Source of the DNA: Fusarium oxysporum f. sp. lycopersici 4287
Lineage: Eukaryota > Ascomycota > Sordariomycetes > Hypocreales > Nectriaceae
Direction: 5' to 3'
Assembly (NCBI RefSeq): GCF_000149955.1
Contig: NC_030993.1
Span: 906,068-970,067, forward strand
DNA length: 64,000 bases
The translations under genes and the position numbers were made by a program. Shown piece by piece: positions 33,901 through 44,145 of this stretch; position 1 is the stretch's first letter; each line of letters opens with the position of its first letter. The notes under the pieces were generated by a model. That model searched no databases and had not been told where the DNA came from. It was given only the letters and a program-made list of their open reading frames with translations.

Positions 33901-35696
33901 TTTCATCCAGGTTGTAGAAGACGGAACCGATAATAAGAGCCATAACGAAGTTACCAATAAGAGAGCCAACAGTGATACCCGGATCACCCTTGAGTCGCAG
34001 CCATCCACGCCACAAACAAAGCTGAATCTGCTGGGAGTAGGAGAGAGTGTAGGGAGACTTGACGCGCTGTCGCTTAGCCTGCTGAGCCTGCTTAGAAGCA
34101 CGGAAAGCCTCGGCGTCGGGGCCGTTAATTGGGTGAGCGACCTTGTAGTCCTCAATCTCAGCCTGCAGAGCCTTGTACTCGGCGCTGTTTCTCCAAGCGG
34201 TAGCAAACTCATCAGGGAGTTCGAGGAACCCTGCCCCTTGAAACCATCACGAACAATTCGCTCGTTAGGAGCAGTCATGGAAGTAAGGAAATCAGGGGTG
34301 GTCTGGCGAGCAGGGCACTCGAAACCCAGGTTAATAAAGTACTGCTTAGCAGCGTCAGCGCGGCCAAAGAAGATTTGTCGACCTTCGTAGATGACGGTGG
34401 CCTTGTCAAACAGGTCATAAGCACTCTGAGGCGATTGGTAGATGGACACAACAGCGGTGTTGTTGAAAAGCTCGGTTTGAAGACGAAGAGTCTTGCAGAA
34501 TTCGATGGCGTTGGCGGAGTCGAGACCTCGAGTTGAGTTATCCCAGCACTGCAGAGGAGCACCAGACAAAGCTGCCTCAGAAATGGTAACACGCTTGCGC
34601 TCACCACCCGAGACACCACGGATGTACTCGTTACCAACGCGGGTATTGACGGTGTGAGAAATACCAAACATAGCCATGACGACATCTCGGAGGTGATCGG
34701 CAAAGTCGTTTCTGTTCAAGCCCTGGGGAAGCTGACGGGGCTGTCGAGCTCGGGCAGCGAATGTGAGGGTATCGCCAACAGACAGCATAGGGAAGTGAAC
34801 ATCAATCTCGGCGGTGTAGATAGCCTCACCGCGGTGGTGGGAGTGCATCTCCTTGGCGGTCATACCTGTGGCGCATTATGTTAGAGATACTGGTTACTTG
34901 GGCGCATGTAGGTGCAAGTTGTGTTGCACGCGACAAGCCCGTTGCTGATCGCAATAAAAGATCGAGTCTCGTGGAACCAAAACTCCCCTTTTGTGCGAAA
35001 GTTGCAATTCGACTCACCTTGGTAGTTGAAGTAAGACCCCTCATCGACGTAGATACCGTTGAGTTCACCAGCGATGGTCTTGAGCGTGGTGGAGCAACCA
35101 GCACCAGGAGGTCCAAGGACGACAAGCATTTCGCCCTTGTGCACAACACCATCAAAGTTGCGCAAGATATCAATGCGCTGTCGCTTGCGACCAGTGACTC
35201 TTCCGACGAGGTCGCTCAGAGAGAGCCACACGTTTGCGACATCGCCCTGGTAATCGCTAGCACCACCATAACCGTAAACATTGAGGTTCTGGTAGCAAAC
35301 ACCAGCAGATCGGAAACCAGCGCCGTCCTGGTGAACTAATTCCACGACAGACTTTGCCCATTCGCGAGCGTTAAAGTTGGGAGAGTTGGGGTTAAGAGGT
35401 GAATCCTCGCCGGCCTGGAAAGGATTCTGTCCATTGGGGTGAGTGCCAGAGGCATGTGAATAAGAGCGAGCGAGGGCCTGAACAATAGAGGTTCTTCGCT
35501 CCATCTCTGAATCTTCGTCTTCCTCATCTTTACCCAAAGTGTCGGCAGGTGATGATGAGGGCTTCTCGTTGATCGCTTCGTCGTCGGTGTGCTTGTCAGC
35601 AGCAGGCACATTGTTACCAGTTGAGCCTGCGCCTGGAGCACCCTGCCTTGCAGCAGTGGCGTCGTTATTAGCGTTGATCCCGTAGAGCGCCGACAT
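30972..35696 (-). CDS. Full-size ABC-G (PDR) transporter, CDR1/PDR5-like, with two one-base frame breaks
   Basis: This is an ATP-driven plasma-membrane multidrug pump. Exons on the minus strand are 35696..35018, 34865..33824 and 33776..30972. After allowing for two single-base insertions the length is 1507 residues, normal for the family. NBD1 has [26 protein letters not shown] and [16 protein letters not shown]2 has [17 protein letters not shown] and [15 protein letters not shown]. The N-terminus is long and acidic, the C-terminus ends in Lys-rich [11 protein letters not shown]. The frame is lost at 34234-34237 (CCCC on the plus strand) and regained only after a second insertion at 34215-34217 (GGG); between them and on each side the family pattern reads well. 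All else is intact, so sequencing error in homopolymers is more likely than a pseudogene. It belongs to a different ABC-G branch than the pump at 1970-6820. A 4.1-kb gene-free region lies upstream. Confidence 0.9.
34215..34237 (-). other. Paired frameshift site in the second ABC-G gene
   Basis: Two short homopolymers, GGG at 34215-34217 and CCCC at 34234-34237, each seem one base too long compared with the frame needed by the family. Together they shift the frame by two between residues near [10 protein letters not shown] and DEFATAWR. Confidence 0.75.
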
Positions 35697-38600
35697 GATG
35701 AATTGTGACGGCCGAATCTACTTGGGATTCTCGCAATTGAGTTTCGAGGTTGGTCAGTGATACCCCAGTGACTGCAGGATTTCGTATTTCGTATCGGGGT
35801 TGTGAGTTGAGTGTGGAACGTTGTTTGATATGCGAATTGGTAGTCGAGTATTGACGGAGACCAATTCAAACAAAACAACAAGAAAAGAAAAGGTATTAAA
35901 AGGCAGGTATTAAGGATCGACAATGAATAGACAGCCGATCAAAAGGGAGTAAGCAGTCCCGTAAAGAGGCGTGTAAGAAAGAGGACCCTGGACAATGCAA
36001 AACAAAACAGGAGGGAGGTCAGGAGAATATGTAAAATATGAACGAGCTCTCACTCTCTCAGTTCGTCATGTCCTCCGTCGGTAAGCTAACCTAACAGATG
36101 AATGGAGATAAACTCGCGTGGATCGTCCAAGCAAAGGTCCACCTGTCGGCTAAGCCCGAAACTGAAGTGTAGACGACAAGGGGTGTACACGCCCAGGTAG
36201 GTAATTCTAGCGCAGCTTTTTGGAAGTGCAAGCGGGTGCGGCTGCAAGCCTCTGTAGGGGTTGTTTCTCACTGGGTTGGCTGTCAACGATTTACTGGCGG
36301 CCGCTCCAAGTGCCTCACTCTCTAGTGATTGCTGTATTTAACCTCTTTTCTTCGCTTTCACACTCAAACTGACTCAAGATATCGCCATGATATTCCAAGT
36401 TTTCAGTCCGCAACAGTTGATCATACTCGTCAATGTGTCAACGCCGTAACAAAGTCCGCAGTTCTTATCCACTACGCCTCTTCATCTCGCCGGCATTAAG
36501 AAACAATTTGCCCTTTCGCACACTACCAACAACCCGACCCGATACGCAATGACAATTTAGGCAATCATAGAGGGGTGCGCTGTTGAGTCAAATCATCACA
36601 GTGCCTGTTCACAGCGTCTGAGAGTGAGGGTGAGAGACAATTCTTGGCGGATAACGGGTACCTTCAAACTCCGACACTCCAGGCCATTTAAGCGAGAGAT
36701 GATTCCGGGAATGGCAGCGAATTGCATACATGCCCCACTACTAACTCCGCGCTCCTAGTGCTCGTACCCCTGGATGCCATGTTATTCGTCGTATTACACT
36801 CGCATAGAAATGATTCTGACTGGTAGCGTAACTGTGAGCCATTATGATTTAACATTGCGTTAGAGGCTCACCTAAGCCACAACCATCAGAATTCGACTTT
36901 CTGGTGATCATCAAACGGTCAGTATTGGTTCTTGAATATTCGCATCCGACCCTCTCTTGAAACATGACACTGGAGAACTCTATCTCGACTAACACAGCTA
37001 ATCTCATCTTCTACCACGCTACATCAAACCCTATTTGTCGCGCTTCCTTATCCACCAAGAGCCCTACAAGATCTAAATGATAATATTATCTCCCTTGTAA
37101 GGAGCGGTGATCAGAAACTATTATTTCAAACAAGGACAGATCTCTCCGATCTTCTCCGCAACGATAAAAAACTTTGTTTTCATATCCCAACTTCAAACAG
37201 GTTGCGAAACCGCGTATTCATCATTCGGGTCGTTGCAAAAACCCGTCGGCCGATAGCCAATTACACGTTACAGCGGATGGAAGATCCCCCGGTAAGACAC
37301 CTCTGATTGGACAATGCGCAATTATGTTGGTGGTGACAGTCTCACGTATTCGAGTTCTGTGCCGGAAAATACACTCCCTTTTCTCTGAGCCTTTTTCTTC
37401 TCGCCAAACGATCCGACAGGATGGTTAATTCTCATAAAGCTTGGCCGTCAGCGCCAGGATTCTCGTTGTTGATCAGATCCATCGATAAACACCAACGCAC
37501 GGCTAATGTTCGTTGTTAGTGGTGGCTTGAGCTTACTCCGTATTTCTATCGGGGTCTTCCAAGGACCCGACAACCCGTCCGCCCCCCGTCCACACGGCCC
37601 GCTAGTCAGCTTGAAATGTCAAGGGCTTTTTTTCAGTTGCTGAGTCAATTTTGACCCCTTTGTTACTATTGTGGGGTGATTGCGATCCTTGATGAGACAG
37701 CAGCAGTGATGGCTGCGTCTTCTGTTGCAATCGAACCTACGCGTATATATCAAGCAGGGTTTTCTTGCTTCCTGGCGAATGCTAAAAATTGATGGTTTTG
37801 CTTCTTGTGGCTAGTGACTGGGGAGCATGTGAGCAAGTTTCTTCAACGATGTAGCGTGTTTTGGGAGCAGCGAGTCGCAAATAAGCCTATTTAAATCTGA
37901 TATTCATCCCCAAGTTGAGCAAACATGGCTTGACAAGACTTGGGTACATTGATATCTTGATGCATGTTCAAACGTCGCAATAGAAATTATTTCTAGATAA
38001 TTCTATTTTGATCGGTACAATCGAGATCCGATCACGCTTGACGATCATGTCTCATTTCCTGTCCATTGTTACCTTGGCACTCAACTTCTGGCCACAAACG
38101 AGTTTATATCCGATCTTCATCGGCTCTAAAAGGCAAATACAACCTCGAATTTTCATCTGAAACTTCATAACCATTCTGCCATCTCAACCTCAATCTCTGA
38201 CTGAACCCATGGTACAACGGAATGTCAAGACCCATACGTCTAATTACACCTCACACCACGCGCCACGAATCCGAAAGCGACTTTTGCGACCGTAAGATGA
38301 AAAGACCCTCAAATCTTACACCATTAAACGGTCCCTGCAGGCCCAACGTTCCTCAAGCAAGGGCTTGGTCGATCATTAACGAGGTCCACTACAAAGTCCG
38401 CTCCGCATCGTGAATGTGCTCCAATGTGCTCAACAACACGGAAGCTGCGCATGCTAGTGCCAAACCATAAGATTTTAAACATTGCGATACGTCTTTGTCT
38501 TACGCTGTGATTGAATTGCAGGTGGGCAAGGCAGGGGTAAGAAGCTGACCGGATAATGTTCATCCGTAAGCCATTGGCCGCGTGTGTGCTTACTGCAGGA

Positions 38601-39848
38601 TGTGTTCAGTGTGAATGCGTGTGCTGTCATGGTATTTTGGCTGTTTATTAAAAGTTTCCGGGTTGAATCCTTCGGAGACTTATATGGACATTTTGTGTTG
38701 TCCGTGATAAATTGACGAAGACCCTACATAGCGCGTTACAGTCTGCAGAAAGACGAACAGCTGAGTGATGGGAATATAAAGGCGAACCCAAAGGTTTTTC
38801 TGAGAAGTAAGTGAAAAGGACTTTTAGCCAAGATTCTTGTGAGGGACCTATTGACAGTTTGGCGGTGGAGGTGGTGTTTTGTGAAGTTAGGCATGGTGTA
38901 GTATCTTGTTCAAAACCACAACAATTGACAAGATTTCTCAACTACATGCTGCGATTGTATCATTTTCTCATCCGTGTAAAATGGACCTGGAGAACTGTGG
39001 TCATGTTTGATGTTGACCATGTTTTGGTAGCAATTTCCTGCAAACCTGAAGGTAACTCATTGTCTCGATGTTTCCACGAGATATCATAACAAACCACAGA
39101 GACACACCAAACTTAAAATCACATCTTAATAAGACATCTGATCTAATAGAGAAACAGCAAATATATATGCATACATACGTATACGTGAAACTTCATAAGA
39201 ACGTGTTTCGTTTCTCATCTTGAAACATCTAGCTAACCTAGAGCTGCTCAACGCCAAATCTGTCTATAACAGAAGTACTTCTGGCCAGAAGAATGTCATC
39301 CACTTAAACTTCCGTTCTTGATTATTTACAATTCATTTAAACAAGATAGTCGTTTGTTTAAGGTGCAATAAGGGCCGCGACTGAACAAGACGTTGAGGAT
39401 CTCTGTAAACCCATCCAAAAGTTCACTTCATAGCTGTGGAAACTCCGTCGGAAGTTGTTACGAATAAATACCATGGTTTAGCAATTGACACCAAGGCATT
39501 TTATAAAGCTGAAGGTCTGATAACCTGTACGTTTTGTGTGAGTTCCTACTTACACCAGCTTGTCTGTGTTGGAACTGAGAAGCGAGATACATGAATACTT
39601 CTAGGACCTGTGACTTCTCCCTCGACGTGTCCTTTGAATGCACTTATTCGATTATAAGCCCTGATATGTCTATTGAATGGAGATGTTCTGAAACATATAG
39701 AGGGGCGAATGTGAGCTATCTACCGAAATACCACAAAGGATCACAAGAGGAATTCATTACCAGTCCCCAGGAACAGCAATAGTTTGGCATTTGAACTGCA
39801 AATTTGAAACGCAAGAGTGGTATTTCAGTCATAAGGATATCTATGTTT
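35697..39848. other. Long gene-free upstream region of the second ABC-G gene
   Basis: This 4.15-kb stretch lies between the start of the ABC-G gene and the end of SAM50, both on the minus strand. No ORF longer than about 97 codons has any recognisable feature. The right-hand third is AT-rich. It may hold an extended promoter or an unannotated noncoding RNA, but I see no specific element. Confidence 0.5.
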
Positions 39849-41503
39849 TTACAAAAAGTTGATTCCCACGCCGACCTGTAGCCCCTTCGTTGAAGCCTCT
39901 CCTTTCCTCAGAGCCAAAGGCAAACTGAAGTTCAGCTCGAAACGAGCAACAGGATGAGCATAAACAAGACCAACACCAGCAGCAACACTGGGAACACCGT
40001 TGAAAAACTCACCGACTGCGTTCACCATGCCATTTCGGACAGCTGTCCCGGACAGCTCCTGCGTGGAGCCACTGCTGGAGGACTTCTTGCTGTCCTTGAG
40101 AGCAACGAGACGACCACCATTAGCAAAGAGCTGGAACCGTAGACCGGAATCGGGTCCCTTGTAGGGAACGGGAAGAAGCATGTTGACACTGCCAGCAGCA
40201 AAGACGTCGCCTCCGACAGAGTCAGAACCATCATGGGGGCCAAGACCTCCGAGCTTGAAGCCTCGGACGTCTGTTGGTCCTCCAAGTTGGAAGCGATCGT
40301 TGATACGAGTAGGGCGAAGCTTTCCACCAAACTCATAACCAAGAGGCAACGGGCAAAGCAAACCTAGTCTCAATCCACCACCAATCGAGATTCCTGTTCG
40401 CTCACGAATGCCTGGCAAAGGAATTGGGACAGCACCACCGACTTCGACCTCACCCTTGGAAAAGGCAACATCACCAGCAAGAGGACCAAGACCAGCTACC
40501 TCAAGTCCAGATCGGAGCATGTATCCGCTCTGAGGAAGTTGAGGGTTATCACGCCTTTCCCTGTAGAATGTGTGCTTGATAGAGCTCTTGATAGAGTCAC
40601 CAGCATCTGCGCGGACTGTTGGGCTGGCGTTTTCGGCCAAACCAGTAATCTGTCTCCAGATGCCTGAATACTCAACGGACTGTGTATCGCGCTGTTGGTT
40701 CAGCCACGAAAATCGCAGTGTACCACCCTTAAGGACCTCCTCATGAGAAGCCCATGGCTTTTCAGCGGCTGAAGCCACACCCTCGAGCGATAACCTCATA
40801 TCGGGGTTACTCTTGACAGGTGCGGTAAGGGTGGCGCTATAAGCTGAGCGTGTACGTGTACCAGCCTTTGCATTAAGCGTCAACATCTCAGCACCACCAA
40901 ACATGTTTCGCCATAATAGCGAACCATAAGCGGATCCCTCTCCATTGCCAACGTCGGTACCAGTTTGTAGCTTGAATCGAGACAGCTCCTTGACTCGGAT
41001 ATCAACGTTCACATCGGTGGGGGAGGTAGAAGGATCGGTCTGTTGGGCAGAGGTCAGGTAGACTTCGGGTTGAGGTTGGAATATTTCTATAGATCAGTTA
41101 ATTTAGTGTTGCGGTGAGGGCTATTGGAAATCATACGTAGGCCATCGAGCTTGTTGCTTGCGATACGGAGACTGTTGATGACATCGCCAACAGTCGAGCT
41201 TGCGTTCGAGGCATCGGCAATGAGGGGTTGGAAAATGGGATCGAGGAAATTTGTTCGTGTGTTGACCGCACCGTGGATTCGAAGCTCGTTGATCGTCATG
41301 GGCGCCAGTTGCTGGTCACCAATCTGCACAAAATTAACAAATGATCTGAAGCTCGGATCGATAAGAGAACATACCACCTGAGCCAGACGCCGTTGTTTGG
41401 CTTCATCTTGCTCTTTTTGGAATTCGGGCTTCGATTCTGCTTCATGCAACAAAGAACCGGTGTCGGAATGAAGCTTGTTAAAGGGGTCCATGGACTGCTT
41501 CAT
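39849..41503 (-). CDS. SAM50: SAM50, mitochondrial outer-membrane beta-barrel assembly protein
   Basis: SAM50 is the Omp85-family core of the sorting and assembly machinery that inserts beta-barrel proteins into the mitochondrial outer membrane. Exons are 41503..41375, 41323..41137 and 41086..39849; phases agree and give 517 residues. The N-terminal half holds the POTRA-like part (IHGAVNTRTNFLDPIFQPL). The C-terminal half is a 16-strand barrel with the Omp85 signature region (FQLGGPTDVRGFKLGGLGP, containing the conserved RGF motif) and the final strand RFELNFSLPLALRKGE...VGVGINF. The start at 41503 was chosen because no ATG lies upstream in frame; a second ATG at 41491 is possible. It is divergent from UBC6. 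Confidence 0.93.
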
Positions 41504-42080
41504 GTTAGATGATCGCTCCTCGTGTCTCAATGGTGGGATGGAATTACCGGACCCCCGGTTGACCCAGGAATTGCAGCCATTTTGGGTAGCTCAAGAGCCG
41601 AGTTTTTGCTTGCAATAGCCTCACGATGTCGATTTAAAGAGTATCGGACCACCAACTGGACCCTGACAGCCCAGCTTCCAATTAATCGCCGGTACGTACT
41701 TCCCGAGCTCCCGCGGGTGTGGACCCGAGACCTGTGGCTCAAAGCTGTGGCGCTTCAAAGTCGTCATAGGATGGCATGTGATACACAGCCACGAACTATC
41801 CGGACCTAGCGGGACCGCTGTGCCTGGCAAAGAGTGCCTCCTCCTGCGTTCATCTCCATTCATCTCAACTTATACACTCTTCATTTGCGCTCAAGCATAA
41901 GATATCGCTGCTTTTGAGTTTTTAGAGAGAATCTTCTCTTTCAGTTCACCCGAGTTTCATAAACACTCGTTCCTTTCCTTTAATTCGCTAATTTCTTCAA
42001 CCTCGATTCTACTCACGCGACCCGCAATCTGTCCCGTTCTCTTTGTCAACTTCTAAGCCCAACACATTCAGATCGTCAGC
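41504..42080. promoter_or_regulatory. Shared bidirectional promoter region of SAM50 and UBC6
   Basis: These 577 bases separate two divergent start codons. The UBC6 side has a CT-rich leader (about 41920-42060). No TATA box stands out, as is usual for fungal housekeeping genes. Confidence 0.5.
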
Positions 42081-42985
42081 ATGGCTAGCAAAGGCGCCAC
42101 CAAGCGTGTATGTACTTCTAGTCCCACCACTTTGAATGTGCAATACTAATTATTGGATAGTTGACACGCGAATATAAAACCATTTCAGAGAACCCTCCTC
42201 CTTACATTGTCGCTCATCCATCCGAATCCAACATCCTTGAGTATGTTACGTCACGCCCAACATTCGGTCGCGAGTCGACTTTGCTAACACAACTCAGATG
42301 GCACTACATCATTACCGGTCCTGAAGACACTCCTTATCATGGCGGTCAGTATTGGGGCACTCTCATGTTCCCCCCAAACTATCCGTTTGCTCCTCCCGCC
42401 ATTCGCATGCACACTCCGTCCGGTCGATTCCAGCCTTCGTCGCGACTATGTCTGTCCATCTCCGATTTCCACCCGAAGTCTTTTAACCCCGCATGGGAAG
42501 TTTCAACTATCCTAATCGGCCTTCTCTCATTCATGACAAGCGAAGAGATGACGACCGGTTCCGTTTCCAGCACTGCCGCCGAACGACGCTCCCTCGCCGC
42601 TCGATCACGCTGGTGGAACTCGACTGGTAATGGCACACACAGCAAGACAGGCCCTGTCCAGAAGGGCAACATCAAGGCTGGTGACGGCGGCGCCAAGTTT
42701 CGAACAGAGTGGCCAGAGGTGGATGCTGAGAATTGGGAGTGGATGACCAAGAACAAGGTTGACCCTGTCACCGGTACACGATTAGATGCTGATAACAGCG
42801 GATCCTGTCGACCTCAGCTTGGTATTTCAGGGACTAGCGGTCATCAAACACAAGCCGTTGTTGATGTGGTCAACCAACAAAGAGATGCCAGCACAGGGTG
42901 GATCTATCGCAACAAACTTCTTGTTGCTGGTGCGGCTATCTTCTTCTACGTCCTTGTCGCTAGACTCGTTAGCGGAGATGAATGA
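42081..42985 (+). CDS. UBC6: UBC6, tail-anchored ER ubiquitin-conjugating enzyme E2
   Basis: This E2 enzyme carries activated ubiquitin for ER-associated degradation and is anchored in the ER membrane facing the cytosol. Exons 42081..42107, 42161..42240 and 42298..42985 give 264 residues; phases agree at both introns. The UBC fold is visible (YKTISENPPPYIVAHPSE, WHYIITGPEDTPYHGG, FPPNYPFAPPAIRM). The active cysteine is in SSRLCLSISDFHP, with the non-canonical flanks typical of Ubc6 and not the usual HPN tripeptide context. A single C-terminal hydrophobic segment (LLVAGAAIFFYVLVARLV) is the tail anchor. The first intron follows only nine codons. Confidence 0.94.
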
Positions 42986-44120
42986 TTGGGGAGAGTTCTA
43001 TTTGTGAGGGGCTTCATGTTCATCTAATTCTAGCTTTTGTTTTATTACTGGCGGACTGGCGGGCGCAATAGGTTAACAAGCCAGATATCAGGACTCGCGT
43101 CTCGATATGGCGTTTCAGGACATTCAATGAGCGTTTACTTGATGGGTTTCAATTTGATTGTCATCAGCTCAATCGCCTGCATCGGTTATGATTCATCGGA
43201 TAGAGACTCTAATACATCAAACAGGTAGACCAACATGCCACAATGCTCCTTGTATTAAGTGTATATCCGTCCGCGAGAATCAGTTGACGCAAGCAAAGTC
43301 AAGCGGAAACAAGCAGGCAGCCGAGCTTTTGATAGGCAACTAGCATAAGTTCCGTAGACAAACAACAAGCCCAGCCTATTGTAACCCTCAAACAAGGCTA
43401 CAATCAGAGTTAAATGTCGGAAGCCGGCTGATGACTGTTCACCGCAGAAGCTCAACCTTTATTTGTTGGTTACTATCCGGCGGGCGGGAGTATTGTTGGC
43501 TGCGCTAGCCCACTCGAGGCCCCTGAAGTTTAGCGCAAGTCTTAACGCGGGCACCTACGGCATGGCGGGGAGGTCTGAGGTCTGGTCTACCTACAAGAAA
43601 AATTGTGACGAAAGCCCCAATTTTTGTTACCTTGCGACTCGTCTCCATCCTTTGGAAGCCGTTGGAAGCACCTCCTCGACATCATCATCATCCGGGTTTC
43701 CAGGTTGGTGAAATTCTCACAGCATAATTCTCCCTATTCATCACCTGCTACAGCACCTTATCCTCTCTAAGCCCTGTGGTTTGTTGCCTTTCATTCCTTA
43801 ATTCACCCTCCTTACGATACACACCCGTCATCGAAATCCGCTCCTACTTGAGCTCTTGCTCTCCGCACAAACAGCTGCAACCGGACCCTCATTTCTAGTG
43901 CATCGCCAGTTCGCCTCCGATCCACGGCCACTACCTTACCCTTCAGCCCAGAATCGACAAAAGGGCTCTTAGTTAAAACGAAGACGTCTGCTCTCCATGC
44001 CTCTTCCTCTAGATCCGTAGAGCCCCCCTCCCTCCGAATCCTCTGTTGAGGCCTGGCGCTGGCTAGCTGATCGCCCGCCGATACCTTCCCCGCCGAACCG
44101 TCAACGATCTCGTCCATGAA
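42986..44120. other. Intergenic stretch with leader of the BTB-like gene
   Basis: 1.1 kb between UBC6 and the BTB-like gene, both on the plus strand. The last 400 bases are C/T-rich and fit a 5' leader. No other gene was recognised. Confidence 0.5.
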
Positions 44121-44145
44121 ATGGCGCCCCAAAACGGCAATATGA
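44116..44145 (+). promoter_or_regulatory. uORF overlapping the start codon
   Basis: An ATG five bases upstream of the main start opens a nine-codon reading frame in another phase that ends at TGA 44143-44145, after the main ATG at 44121. Ribosomes starting there would miss the main start, so it may lower translation. Confidence 0.45.
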
